42,387 nt of DNA from an uncultured Cyclobacteriaceae bacterium (GCA_947492745.1 CANLOE010000062.1:1-42387), one strand, 5' to 3'. Shown: positions 8,221-17,866, counted from the stretch's first letter. Program-made: numbers and translations. The notes: generated by a model not told the origin, from the letters alone.

Positions 8221-9210
8221 ATGAAGAACGATATCACTATTTATGACATCATTATTATCGGTGCAGGCCCCATAGGCCTTGCTTGCGGTATTGCTGCCAA
8301 AGAAGCCGGCCTTGATTATACCATTATCGATAAAGGATGTCTGGTCAACTCTTTGTACAACTACCCATTGAACATGACCTTTTTTTCTACTTCGGAAAAA
8401 CTGGAAATCGGGCAGGTTCCCTTTATTTCTCATGGCAACAAGCCCAACCGATTCGAAGCTTTGGAGTACTATCGTCGTGTAGCCAGTAGCCAACAATTAG
8501 AGGTAAAGTTGTACGAAGCAGTACATAAAGTAGTAAAAAAGAATAAGGAAGCCTATTCGATAACGACGGCCAAAGGGCAGTATACCACCAAAGCGCTGGT
8601 CTTGGCCACTGGCTTTTACGATTTGCCCTATTTGATGGATGTAGAAGGGGAGACCCTGCCCAAGGTAAAGCATTATTACGATGAGCCACATCCTTATTTT
8701 GGGCAGAAACTGGTAGTGGTCGGAGCGGCCAACTCGGCGGTGGATGTAGCTCTGGAGACCTACCGAAAAGGTGCGGAAGTCACTATGGTCATCCGAGAGT
8801 CCGAGGTATTGCCCTCCGTCAAGTATTGGGTAAAGCCCGATATCGAAAACCGTATCAAGGAAGGGGCGATTAAGGCTTATTTCGACAGTAAAATCATCAA
8901 AATCGATGACAGGACCGTCGAAATCCTCACCCCGGAAGGTCAGAAGGTCTTGGACAATGACTTTGTACTGGCGATGACGGGCTATAAACCCAATTTCGAA
9001 TTTATGGAATCCATCGGTATCGGCTTTAGGGAGGATGGACTCCGTACACCTATATATGACGAAGTCAGTAATGAGACCAATGTCGAAAACGTATTTCTCG
9101 CAGGTGTAGTCTGTGGGGGTTTGAAGACCAACAAATGGTTTATCGAAAACTCTCGGGTACATGCGGAAAACATCATCGCACACTTGGTCCGGAAATGGAA
9201 GCTGGACTAA
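8221..9210 (+). CDS. ypdA: YpdA-family FAD/NAD(P)-dependent disulfide reductase
   Basis: YpdA proteins are flavoproteins related to thioredoxin reductase; in Firmicutes they reduce oxidised bacillithiol with NADPH. The 329-residue protein has the FAD motif GAGPIG (14-19), a second dinucleotide-binding motif GAANSA (168-173) and the FAD-contacting MTGYKPN and FLAG segments. The CxxC of thioredoxin reductase is absent, as expected for the family. The cysteine I recall in Firmicutes YpdA within GGGPCG is Ile here, so the mechanism may differ. Its stop overlaps the stop of the convergent antiporter gene. Whether this organism makes bacillithiol cannot be told from the window. Confidence 0.85.
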   Translation: MKNDITIYDIIIIGAGPIGLACGIAAKEAGLDYTIIDKGCLVNSLYNYPLNMTFFSTSEKLEIGQVPFISHGNKPNRFEALEYYRRVASSQQLEVKLYEAVHKVVKKNKEAYSITTAKGQYTTKALVLATGFYDLPYLMDVEGETLPKVKHYYDEPHPYFGQKLVVVGAANSAVDVALETYRKGAEVTMVIRESEVLPSVKYWVKPDIENRIKEGAIKAYFDSKIIKIDDRTVEILTPEGQKVLDNDFVLAMTGYKPNFEFMESIGIGFREDGLRTPIYDEVSNETNVENVFLAGVVCGGLKTNKWFIENSRVHAENIIAHLVRKWKLD

Positions 9211-10532
9211 AGACCATCTTCACCTCCCTCAGTAGGCTTTTCCTTAAAACGGTTCTTTTCCATAGTTACCCCTTCGGCAGGGGCAGCTGTGTCCGTCGGC
9301 AATGCCTTGATCTGCTGATCGACCTTTTTCCAATAATTGAAAACAGGCTCTTCTACGGGAGTAATGCCCATACCGCTCCGTATCAATGCCCAGGCCATGA
9401 TGATACTTGTGCTCAATATGGCATATAGCAATATACCCGAATCGAAGTTGTCTACCTGAAAAGCTACCGGGATATTGAAAAACAGGAGGATGGTAATCAG
9501 CCCACGAGGAGCGATAAATACCTGAGGGAAGAGGTCCTTTCTGATGAACCCTTTCAACAATAGGTAGCGTACCCCGAAAAGGATAGCGACTATGGTGAGA
9601 CCAATCAGGGCCACACGATAGTCCAGTAAAGAATGTAGATTGATAGTGGCTCCGAAGATAACAAAGAACAGCGTGCGTACTACAAATGCTGATTCCATAG
9701 TGATAATATGGAAATTGTGCAGAACAGAGGTCAACGCATCTTCTTTGATGAATTTTTTCAGCCTACCCTGGAAAAACAGTTTGTAATTGTTGAGGATCAG
9801 TCCGAAGATCAAAATGATCAACAAAGACGACAAGTGGGCCATCTTGCCTACGGCATACAATAGCAGTAGTACGGCGATCAATAAAAACAGTTTGATCTGA
9901 GTAGATACATTTTGAAATACGATGACCAGTATATAACTGAACAGGACCGATAGCGTCACGGTGAGCAATATGTTCAGAATGATGCCCAAAACAACAGTCC
10001 CCGCACTGCTTTCATCCGCGTAGCCCACTAGAAAGTAAAAGAACATGATGCCCAGAATATCCGAAAAAGTACTTTCATACACCATAAACTCTTTTTTGTT
10101 CGCATCCAGCCCCCCAACACTCGGAATAATGATGGCACTGGACATAATGGATAAAGGGACGGCATAGACCAGGGCAGAGAAAAAATCATTGGTGATAAAG
10201 GTATCGATCACTACGGCAATCAGAAGAGAGGAGACTACCAATGCGGCTAAAGCTACGCTAAAGGACTTCCAGATCAAAGGCCACTTTTCTTTTTTCAGTT
10301 CCAGGTCCAGAGCAGCTTCCAGTACGATCATGATCAATCCGACGATACCCAGCACCTCCAGCACACTGAATAGCTGCTCACCCGTATCCATAGGAGAGAG
10401 CTGTTTCAGAACGGCCCCAAGAGCTATAAGCATCAGTACCGAAGGAATATTGGTCTTGCTGGAAAGTATATTGAAAAAATAGGATATGATGATGATCAGA
10501 GATAGGACCGTGATAACAACGTAGGCACTCAT
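9207..10532 (-). CDS. Cation:proton antiporter (CPA1/NhaP-like)
   Basis: This 441-residue protein of the Na+/H+ exchanger superfamily would swap sodium or potassium for protons across the inner membrane. It has about twelve hydrophobic segments. The ion-binding motif is S157-D158 in YESTFSDILG, matching the ND pair of CPA1 members but with Ser for Asn. An APRGLITI segment near the end carries the conserved Arg. The C-terminal 50 residues form a short charged cytoplasmic tail, too short for a regulatory domain. Its TAG stop shares two bases with the TAA of ypdA on the other strand, leaving no room for a terminator between them. Confidence 0.88.
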   Translation of the reverse strand: MSAYVVITVLSLIIIISYFFNILSSKTNIPSVLMLIALGAVLKQLSPMDTGEQLFSVLEVLGIVGLIMIVLEAALDLELKKEKWPLIWKSFSVALAALVVSSLLIAVVIDTFITNDFFSALVYAVPLSIMSSAIIIPSVGGLDANKKEFMVYESTFSDILGIMFFYFLVGYADESSAGTVVLGIILNILLTVTLSVLFSYILVIVFQNVSTQIKLFLLIAVLLLLYAVGKMAHLSSLLIILIFGLILNNYKLFFQGRLKKFIKEDALTSVLHNFHIITMESAFVVRTLFFVIFGATINLHSLLDYRVALIGLTIVAILFGVRYLLLKGFIRKDLFPQVFIAPRGLITILLFFNIPVAFQVDNFDSGILLYAILSTSIIMAWALIRSGMGITPVEEPVFNYWKKVDQQIKALPTDTAAPAEGVTMEKNRFKEKPTEGGEDGL

Positions 10533-10680
10533 AAAGGGTTCGTTCAGTGGTGCAGTGAGGAATACAGCTCTTCACCATCCCTTCAAAGATACATATCTTG
10601 GAGGATTTTGATAGAAATGGTCTTGCTGTTTCCGTGCAAAGAGAGAGAAGGGCCACTGACGGGTAGCGAAAATCGATGGT

Positions 10681-11235
10681 TTACTTCCAGGCTATCTCGT
10701 ACTCGGTAAGATCGCTGCAATTGACCATGGATTTGGTGATGGTGATATTCAGCCCCTTGCAACCACAGATTTCCAGAGCCTGCTCCATCCATCCTCCGAT
10801 ACGGTGTTCGATGAGTACGTTCTTACAAGGTAGCTCTGTGATGTGCACCGTCATGCTCTTGGAATTACTGTCCACAATCTCCAAATTCGTAGGCTGATAG
10901 AAGGAGGAAAGGATTTTTCGTGACCTCGACATGATAAATGCAGGTGTACTGACAAAAACAAATACCTTATAGATTCCACTCAGAGCGATTTTGGCACTGA
11001 ATCTCCCGCTCTTCCAGGCCGCCGCATGAGAATCCGAAAAAAACATATCGGCAATCAGTTCCGTGGGTACGATGACTCCCGACTCTACAGGGTACCACTC
11101 CGTAGCCAGAATGGCTCCCGTAAAGATAGACTTTGCTTCCGCAGGTAATCTATCCAACCAAGAGGCGTACTGTTGGGAATGTTTTTCCTTGACGAAACGG
11201 CTGATAGACTTAACGACCGAACCTTTAACTAGCAT
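10681..11235 (-). CDS. Hypothetical protein, paralogue of 11993-12553
   Basis: I do not recognise the family with certainty. The 184-residue protein starts with MLVKGSVVKSISRF, chosen because it aligns with the start of its paralogue; an upstream start would add eleven unaligned residues. Shared blocks include EWYP, PTE(L/C)IAD, AAW(K/S)SGR(F/Y)SA, SFYXPT, HITELP-like and EHRIGGWMEXAXEICGCK. It is soluble with no signal peptide. The end (GGWM, ICGC, then a strand ending in W) faintly recalls V4R/heme-NO-associated or DUF2378-type domains, which is a weak guess. The two copies lie in the same orientation with a repeat-filled gap between them. Confidence 0.8.
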   Translation of the reverse strand: MLVKGSVVKSISRFVKEKHSQQYASWLDRLPAEAKSIFTGAILATEWYPVESGVIVPTELIADMFFSDSHAAAWKSGRFSAKIALSGIYKVFVFVSTPAFIMSRSRKILSSFYQPTNLEIVDSNSKSMTVHITELPCKNVLIEHRIGGWMEQALEICGCKGLNITITKSMVNCSDLTEYEIAWK

Positions 11236-11494
11236 AAGACCTTGACAGTAGATGAAACTAAAACTCAAGATACAAACTTATGCCTTAACTAAAAATCTCA
11301 TTCGAGTTTCGTTGTTGAGGTATAACTGCTATATAGTCAAATGCTTAGATGGAAAGCGCTAGGGCGCTGTTAAATAGAGGGATTGACCTTTTTATGCTTT
11401 TTTGTAAGGAGCAAGCGGCATCTCGAAATATATCTTTTTATTTCCATGTACGCTTCTTTTGACCTACAGGATAGATCAAACTCGAATCATGCAG
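11236..11494. other. Intergenic stretch without recognised feature
   Basis: This is the upstream region of the 10681-11235 gene. I see no gene. A GATC/ATCATGCA segment just before 11495 resembles the ends of family A repeats. Confidence 0.4.
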
Positions 11495-11665
11495 TTATAC
11501 CCGGACGCAATTGATATGGGACAAGATAGTTTGTAGACTTAGGTGCGGCTATTTTCTAAAGGCCCTAATGACAAGTCTACCCGTAACGATTCAACATTAT
11601 CCGGGGTTTTCTCCTTCAGGGTCATTGCCTGTAAGGTTTTTCTTTTTTATTTTTCTTGAGTATAA
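11495..11665. repeat. 170-bp element with TTATACYCAA ends, diverged copy
   Basis: It starts TTATACCCGGACGCAATTGA and ends TTTTTCTTGAGTATAA, the reverse orientation of the copies at 20766 and 41972. The interior is strongly diverged. The right flank (TAACGAAGCTCCGAATACAG) resembles a family A end. Confidence 0.55.
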
Positions 11666-11706
11666 GTCCTAATAACGAAGCTCCGAATACAGTGCATTCA
11701 CAAAAC

Positions 11707-11884
11707 ATTAAATCCGAATTGATCGATAGGATTTCGTGATAAGGGCATCATTGCAATAAAATCAGCGGCTTAGGTGAGGAGGCTTTTGCATCATTAAGGT
11801 AACGAACCTGCGCAGCGTAAAACAGCTGATTTTGAAGCAATTTATGTTCGGAATAGGAAGGCTATTGATTATTTTAGGTTAAAA
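11707..11884. repeat. Family A repeat, variant with AGGAGGCTTTTG core
   Basis: The ends are AAATCCGAATTGATCGATAG and CTATTGATTATTTTAGGTTAAA. It is closely similar along its length to the copy at 37703-37878, including GCAATAAAATCAG and TGATTTTGAAGCAATTTAT. The core differs from that of other family A copies. Confidence 0.8.
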
Positions 11885-11992
11885 ACAGCGACAACGGTGA
11901 GCCAATGCATCATTCGGGTTAAGTAATCGATTACATTTTTACTACAGTGACGTGATGTAGACTATTTATTGGATAGCGACAATGAAAGATGA

Positions 11993-12553
11993 CTATTCCT
12001 GTAGCCATTTGACTTTGTATTCTGCATAGTATCCGTCTTTTTCCATAGAGCGGGTAATTTGCACGCTCACGGATTTGCACCCACAGATTTCCATAGCCCT
12101 TTCCATCCACCCCCCTATTCTATGTTCGAGGAGTTTATTGGTCATTGGAAGTTCCGTCACATGTACGGTGATACTTCTGCCTTCATTTTCGACAACATTC
12201 ATTTTTGTTGGTTCATAGAAAGAAGGTAATATGTTCTGCGCTCTATCGATAATAAAACTTGGGGTATGGATAAGTACAAAAACATTGTACAAGCCTTTTA
12301 GAGCCAGTTCTGCACTGTAGCGGCCCGAAGACCACGCAGCCGTTTCGATATCATCGTAGAAAAGGTCCGCGATGCATTCTGTTGGAGTGATGACCGCCTC
12401 CACTAAAGGGTACCACTCCTTTGAAACCAACTCATTGGTGTAAATGGCCTTCGAAGAAGGGGGCAGGGTACTGATCCACTCATCATAGCGATTAGGGAAA
12501 TTTACCTTAATAAAATTGGAAATCGATTCTACCACAGAACCTCTGGCCTTCAT
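11993..12553 (-). CDS. Hypothetical protein, paralogue of 10681-11235
   Basis: The 186-residue soluble protein aligns end to end with its neighbour without large gaps. More than half of the positions look identical by eye, notably KEWYPLVEAVITPTECIADLF and LEHRIGGWMERAMEICGCK. The strongest conservation is in the last third, around two cysteines in ICGCK (C-X-C), which could bind a metal or form a disulfide. No catalytic motif is recognised. The duplication is old enough for clear divergence, and two repeats now separate the copies. Confidence 0.82.
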   Translation of the reverse strand: MKARGSVVESISNFIKVNFPNRYDEWISTLPPSSKAIYTNELVSKEWYPLVEAVITPTECIADLFYDDIETAAWSSGRYSAELALKGLYNVFVLIHTPSFIIDRAQNILPSFYEPTKMNVVENEGRSITVHVTELPMTNKLLEHRIGGWMERAMEICGCKSVSVQITRSMEKDGYYAEYKVKWLQE

Positions 12554-13355
12554 CTTGATACTATAAATTAATAATCTGAATAGGGTTTAAAGATAGGTCA
12601 AGCCATAAATAAATTCAAAATGTTTTGACTTAATATACGGCAATAAGAAAGAACTTACCTTATTCAAAACTAGTTAATACTTTTCAATATTTTGAAAATC
12701 AAAAGGATAACCATTTATTTTGATGTGGCCGATTCCAAGAGACCGACTCAGCTCATGTTCTGCTTCGTTATCAAATTGTAAATTCCGTGGCCACCTTAAG
12801 GCATGATGTTATAGGATTGAACCCGTTTTCGTCTTACTGCACGGATAATTCTGGACTGGACAGTGGAGTATTGCAAATGACTATTCCTGGGATTTGGGGG
12901 TGAAAACGAGTTAAGATTAACAAAAATATAAGGCGAAGTTCAAAGTTGAGCAAACAGCATGGCACGATTACGGCGAATAAGTGGCAGCGCTTCCCTTTTC
13001 TATCTTGGAACCTAAAAAACAGGTGTTTCTATCAAAAATATAATAACATAAAGAACACAGGGACCACTATCGGAAATGTCAACAGCGGCTACTATCTTGC
13101 ACTACACAATTCAACCCGAACAGGATATACATGTTGGGGGCTGAGTTAACACTACGGTAGGGTGTTTTTTTTGGATGCGATATCATTGTTTCACAGCACT
13201 GGTGAAGCCGGCCCTAGGTAACTCAGGATCAGGTTACGGTAAAAACCTCGTTCATCAGGGGATTTTCCATAGCAGATTTCCCCCATGACATCTGACGGGT
13301 CCATCACCATTGCACAGTATCTATCTTACTCCCTAATTTTTAACCCAAAACAAGT
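12554..13355. other. 800-bp gap without a convincing gene
   Basis: This gap lies between the divergently arranged hypothetical gene and the first protease. It is AT-rich with no recognised repeat. A 67-codon frame at 12946-13149 has no family signature and is not called. Promoters for both flanking genes must lie here, but I cannot place them. Confidence 0.4.
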
Positions 13356-15227
13356 ATGAAGAAATTTTTATTAGGCCTTGCATTACTCTACCTGGCTTTA
13401 GGACCGGCAATGGCCCAAAAAGACAAGCCCTCTGAGTTAGTGCGGTCAAAGAAGAACGAGGGTTCTTCTTTCGAATCCGTACGCCTGTTCAAAAACCAAC
13501 AAAACCAAAGGCTGGATAACCGTATTCCACAAGAGCTAAAAGAGCATACATTATTCCGTTTGGACTTTAAAGAGGCTGCTTTGCTCCGTTCTTCGGCTCC
13601 CGAGACCATGACTTTTGAAGTGCCGGGCCCGACTCCGATATCCCTCGAACTGGTAAAGACAAACCTCTATGCGGATGGATTCTCTATCGAGGAGATGCCT
13701 TCCGGCAAAATGATCGTTCCTGAAAATCGCGTCGTTCATTATCGTGGTATTGTTCAGGGCGAGCCAAGGTCCATTGCTGCGCTCAGTATCATGGATGATG
13801 AGGTGACGGGTATGATCAGTATCAGGGAACAGGACAATAACTTGGTCATCGGTAAGCTGAAGAACAGCGACCAACATATTATGTACAAGGATACAGATAT
13901 CGGTCATTTGGATAAATTTGTGTGTGGGGTTCTGGACAATGATGAAGCATATTCTCCTACAAAACTGAGCGAACAAAGTAGGGGTAGTGGCAGGCAAGCC
14001 GCCAAGTGCCCAAAAATATTCTTTGACATCGGCCATGATATCGTTCGGGACAAAGGCGGAAGCCGTGCGGCTTCCCGATTCATAGAGTCCATCTTCAATC
14101 AAGTCGCAGTAATCTATGCCAACGAGAGCGTGACCATCAAGCTCTCGGGGATGACCGCTTGGACCTCCTCTACGCCCTTCACGGGGCTGGACGGTTATAG
14201 AAGCTATAGAAACAGGAACAGTTTCAACGGTGACCTAGGACATTTCGTGACGTACGACTATCCCGGAGGGCTTGCTTGGGTGAATGCGCTATGTACTTCC
14301 AGGAACTATGGAGTATCGGGTATCAGGGACTTCTTCCACAATGTACCTACCTACTCCCGCTCCGTAAAATTGATTGCTCATGAACTGGGGCATAACCTGG
14401 GTTCGAAGCATACACATGCCTGCGTCTGGAATGGGAACGGGACAGCCATCGATGGTTGTGGAGAACCTACCGACGGCAACTGTCGGCGCCCCGGCCTGCC
14501 CTCGGGCGGTGGTACGATCATGAGTTACTGTAACCTGACCAGTGTAGGTGTGGATCTGGCCAAGGGCTTCGGGAGACAGCCCGGTAACATTATCCGTAAC
14601 AGCATCCGTGCGGCCCGGTGTGTTGTGAGTTGTAATAGCTCGGGGGGTGGTGGCTCGGGCATTTGTGCCGGTGTCAGTCCTTGGGAAGAAGGTAGAAGGT
14701 ATGACGTGGGTGACAGAGTGGTCAACAGGGGACACTTATTTGAGCGAACAAGAGAGGGCTGGGACGACCTCGGAAAATGTAATGGCAATGACCCCTGTGC
14801 CAACATCCCGGCCTGGTCTGCGGATAGACGTTACGCTATAGGGGATAAAGTAATCAATAGAGCTTATCTTTTCGAATGGACGGGCAGTGAGTGGAAACAG
14901 CTTGCTCAGTGTGGCACCAGTGCCGAACCCACTTTAGGGATGCCGGGACATTCAACAATGGCTGATGAGCAGGGTTTTGTCGTATTTCCCAACCCGGCTA
15001 CTGGAGTGGACGAACTGACCGTAGAAGGTTCGATTCCTTTTAGTGCGACTTCTAGGGTGCTGCTCATGGACATGAGTGGTAAGGTACTGAAATCCATGTC
15101 CTTGCTCCAGAGTCCTCATGGAGAACTACAGCGAACAGTACCTGTCAATGGACTAAAACGGGGAGCCTACTTTATACAGGTAATCGGTATTCACAGAACT
15201 TTTACCGAAAAGGTCATTCTCCAATAG
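13356..15227 (+). CDS. Secreted reprolysin-like zinc metalloprotease with two chitin-binding-like modules and T9SS tail
   Basis: This 623-residue protein has a signal peptide (1-20, MKKFLLGLALLYLALGPAMA) and a propeptide-like region to about 215. The metzincin catalytic domain carries HELGHNLGSKH (zinc ligands H342, H346 and H352; base E343) and the Met-turn at M389 in IMSYC. A Gly/Ser linker follows, then two roughly 40-residue modules (about 437-475 and 481-519) with W...YxxGDxV...LFExT...W, the pattern of CBM5/12 chitin-binding domains. The last 80 residues are a type A T9SS sorting domain (FPNPATG, GAYFIQV, KVIL end). The protein should be exported by Sec, matured, and delivered outside by T9SS. 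A terminator follows. Confidence 0.93.
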   Translation: MKKFLLGLALLYLALGPAMAQKDKPSELVRSKKNEGSSFESVRLFKNQQNQRLDNRIPQELKEHTLFRLDFKEAALLRSSAPETMTFEVPGPTPISLELVKTNLYADGFSIEEMPSGKMIVPENRVVHYRGIVQGEPRSIAALSIMDDEVTGMISIREQDNNLVIGKLKNSDQHIMYKDTDIGHLDKFVCGVLDNDEAYSPTKLSEQSRGSGRQAAKCPKIFFDIGHDIVRDKGGSRAASRFIESIFNQVAVIYANESVTIKLSGMTAWTSSTPFTGLDGYRSYRNRNSFNGDLGHFVTYDYPGGLAWVNALCTSRNYGVSGIRDFFHNVPTYSRSVKLIAHELGHNLGSKHTHACVWNGNGTAIDGCGEPTDGNCRRPGLPSGGGTIMSYCNLTSVGVDLAKGFGRQPGNIIRNSIRAARCVVSCNSSGGGGSGICAGVSPWEEGRRYDVGDRVVNRGHLFERTREGWDDLGKCNGNDPCANIPAWSADRRYAIGDKVINRAYLFEWTGSEWKQLAQCGTSAEPTLGMPGHSTMADEQGFVVFPNPATGVDELTVEGSIPFSATSRVLLMDMSGKVLKSMSLLQSPHGELQRTVPVNGLKRGAYFIQVIGIHRTFTEKVILQ

Positions 15228-15260
15228 ACGCGGCGACCCACAAATGCTGAAGTACTAGGA

Positions 15261-15286
15261 AAACTCCACCGGTAACGGTGGAGTTT
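15261..15286 (+). terminator. Terminator hairpin after the first protease
   Basis: AAACTCCACCG-GTAA-CGGTGGAGTTT forms an 11-bp stem about 35 bases after the stop. The T-run is short, so strength is uncertain. Confidence 0.75.
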
Positions 15287-15302
15287 GCTGTTGTCCCCCG
15301 TA

Positions 15303-15468
15303 TTATACAAACTTAGCTTTTAACTATCGCCTATCTTCCTGTTCATTTTGTTTCACTCTGCGTTGACCATCCTCGGGATAGCGCTGCTATCCCTGCGGTT
15401 ATCGCCTTGATTGAAACCAAAATGACCCGCGCAATCTTATACGACATTTAAAACCCAAATTTGTATAA
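15303..15468. repeat. Family B repeat, complete copy
   Basis: Inverted ends TTATACAAACTTAG and AAATTTGTATAA bound the element. The core palindrome GGGATAGCGCTGCTATCCC is at 15375-15393. The right half matches 3580-3673 in reverse complement. Confidence 0.8.
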
Positions 15469-15859
15469 ACCACTTCATTATCTATGGAGTTCATGAAACG
15501 ACTTTCATTGATTTCAATAAAGATCATTCGAAGCATTCGAAACAACCTCTTGGGGTATGGTATTATTAATGGTTTTATTTTCAACGATTCCACTCGTTTC
15601 GTTTTTGTACCCATCACTGCCAATTATTTATGGTTCTTGCCCGTAAAAAAGTTCATTAGTTGAATTGAGTGGTAAGATTCTGATTATCAATTACTAAAAA
15701 TGAAGGATGATTTCTGGAGAAGTGTGTAAACACAAATAAAACTAATTCTCTTTTTTGCGAAGACGTTGTGGGCTATTATCTTGAGAAATATTAGCTGCTC
15801 GAAATCAGTAAGTTTTGAGGACTTTACTTTGTACAACCCTAAACAAATATCAACACCAA

Positions 15860-17716
15860 ATGAGAAAGATTTTATTATTCCTCACAGTGCTCTGCTTGGC
15901 AGTAGGACTGTCATTCGCACAGAACAACAAACCCTCCGAACTGGTACGGGTGGAGAAAGAAAACCAATCTTCTTTTGAACCTGTTCGACTATTCGAAACC
16001 CAAGTAAATCAGCGTTTGGGTGACGATGTCCCCCAAGAGTTGCAAGGCTACACCCTCTTTTCCTTGGACTTAAAAAAAGCAGGGTCCCTTCGCTCAGCAG
16101 CCCCTGAGACCATGACCTTCGAGCTGCCGGGTACTAGGCCGATGTCCCTTGAGCTGGTCAAAGTGGACCTGACCACGGACGGCTTTTATGTTAAGGAGAT
16201 GCCTTCCGGGAAAATCCTGAGCGCAAAGGGTCGTTCTACCCATTACCGAGGTATTGTCAAAGATGACCCAGGCTCTATTGTGGCACTCAGTATCATGGAT
16301 GATGAGGTAACCGGTATTGTCAGTAGTCGTGAGCAGAGCGGCAACATCGTCATCGGAAAGATGAAAAACAGTGCCCGGCACATCATGTATAGAGATGCGG
16401 ACATCAGCCACTTGAACGATTTTGCCTGTAAGGCTCTTGACAGTAATGAGGTCTATCCGGCAGACAAACTGAGTAGCCAAAGTGCAAACAGGCAAGCTTC
16501 AAGGTGTCCGGAAGTATTTTTTGATATAGGAAACGACATCGTTCGGGACAAAGGAGGTAGTACTGCCGCCGCCAACTTTGTAGAATCCATATTCAACCAA
16601 GTCGCCGTACTTTATGCCAATGAAAATGTGACCATAAAGCTCTCCGGTATGACAGCCTGGACCTCTTCCACGCCCTTTAGTGGTATCAACGATTACAGAA
16701 GCTACCGTAACAGGAACAGCTTCAATGGTGACTTGGGACATTTTGTGACCTATAATTTTTCCGGTGGTGTCGCTTGGGTCAATGCACTCTGCGGCTCCAG
16801 AAACTATGCCGTCTCCGGTATACGAAGGACCTTTAGTAATGTGCCCACGTACTCTTGGTCCGTGGAGGTAGTCGCTCATGAGCTGGGACATAACTTAGGC
16901 TCCCAGCACACACATGCCTGTGTGTGGAATGGCAACGGAACGGCTATTGATGGATGTTCTACTACTGAAGGTGGCTGTGGGCGTCCCGGTGTACCTTCCG
17001 GAGGCGGAACTATCATGAGTTACTGTCACCTGACAAATGTGGGTATCAATTTCAGCAAGGGTTTCGGTACACAACCCGGAAATATCATCCGCAGCAGGAT
17101 CAATGCGGCGAGCTGTGTGCAGCGTTGCGATGGTGGCGGAGGCGGAGACATCTGCGACGGAGTGCCGGCTTGGGACAGAAACACCAATTATTCCGTAGGT
17201 GACAGAGTGGTATTCAGTGGACAGTTGTTCGAGTGGACAGGAAGTACCTGGACGAGCTTGGGAGAGTGTGGTAATAATGACCCTTGCTTCGGTGTGGCTG
17301 CTTGGTCTGCCAGTGTCAACTACGGCGTGGGCGATCTGGTGGTCAATCAAGGTTATCTGTTCGAGTGGACGGGAAGTACTTGGAAACAGCTGGAGGCCTG
17401 TGGCGCCAGTGTTCAGGCCGCTACATTGACGACCGAAAAATCCTTGGATATCGTGAAGGACGGTTTCATAGTCTTCCCGAATCCTGCTACCGGTGAGGAA
17501 GAACTGACCGTCAAAGGAACAGTCCCTGTCAGTAGTGCATCGAGAGTAATGCTCTTGGATATGAGCGGAAGAATTATCCGGTCGGTAGAGCTGCTTCAGA
17601 ATCCTCATGGAGACCTGCAACAGAGCATCAAGATAGGCGACCTTGAGCCGGGAGCTTATTTCATACAGGTCATCGGTATCCACAAAACATTTACCGAAAA
17701 AGTAATCATCCGATAA
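15860..17716 (+). CDS. Second secreted reprolysin-like zinc metalloprotease, tandem paralogue
   Basis: This 618-residue protein is collinear with its upstream neighbour. It has a signal peptide (MRKILLFLTVLCLAVGLSFA), propeptide, catalytic HELGHNLGSQH (H340, E341, H344, H350) and Met-turn M386. Two chitin-binding-like modules follow (about 431-470 and 476-514, each with LFEWTGSTW), then the T9SS sorting tail (FPNPATG, GAYFIQVIGIHK). The start at 15860 is set by the signal peptide; an earlier ATG at 15815 would bury it. Identity to the first copy is high throughout, including the propeptide, so this is a tandem duplication. Likely substrates are proteins in a polymer-rich matrix. It has its own terminator and a 630-bp upstream gap. 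Confidence 0.93.
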   Translation: MRKILLFLTVLCLAVGLSFAQNNKPSELVRVEKENQSSFEPVRLFETQVNQRLGDDVPQELQGYTLFSLDLKKAGSLRSAAPETMTFELPGTRPMSLELVKVDLTTDGFYVKEMPSGKILSAKGRSTHYRGIVKDDPGSIVALSIMDDEVTGIVSSREQSGNIVIGKMKNSARHIMYRDADISHLNDFACKALDSNEVYPADKLSSQSANRQASRCPEVFFDIGNDIVRDKGGSTAAANFVESIFNQVAVLYANENVTIKLSGMTAWTSSTPFSGINDYRSYRNRNSFNGDLGHFVTYNFSGGVAWVNALCGSRNYAVSGIRRTFSNVPTYSWSVEVVAHELGHNLGSQHTHACVWNGNGTAIDGCSTTEGGCGRPGVPSGGGTIMSYCHLTNVGINFSKGFGTQPGNIIRSRINAASCVQRCDGGGGGDICDGVPAWDRNTNYSVGDRVVFSGQLFEWTGSTWTSLGECGNNDPCFGVAAWSASVNYGVGDLVVNQGYLFEWTGSTWKQLEACGASVQAATLTTEKSLDIVKDGFIVFPNPATGEEELTVKGTVPVSSASRVMLLDMSGRIIRSVELLQNPHGDLQQSIKIGDLEPGAYFIQVIGIHKTFTEKVIIR

Positions 17717-17750
17717 AAATCCACTTTTTATCTGTAAGATAGAAAGAACC

Positions 17751-17788
17751 AAAACTCCGCTATGTATTGCACATAGCGGAGTTTTTTA
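17751..17788 (+). terminator. Terminator after the second protease
   Basis: AAAACTCCGCTATGT and ACATAGCGGAGTTTTTT form a roughly 15-bp stem with a loop of a few bases and a T-run. It lies 34 bases beyond the stop codon. Confidence 0.9.
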
Positions 17789-17799
17789 TTTGATGGCCT

Positions 17800-17866
17800 T
17801 GTGAGTCGGCTTTACATTTACTCTTATCCTCCGATACACGACTTTCTAAAAGCTAAGTTTGTATAA
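17800..17866. repeat. Family B repeat end
   Basis: AAAAGCTAAGTTTGTATAA at 17848-17866 is the reverse complement of the left end of the copy at 15303. The rest of the element is not recognisable, so this is a remnant. Confidence 0.5.

Noticed and set aside
12946-13149. 67-codon frame upstream of the first protease
   Set aside because: Short, no homology that I recognise and no partner gene.
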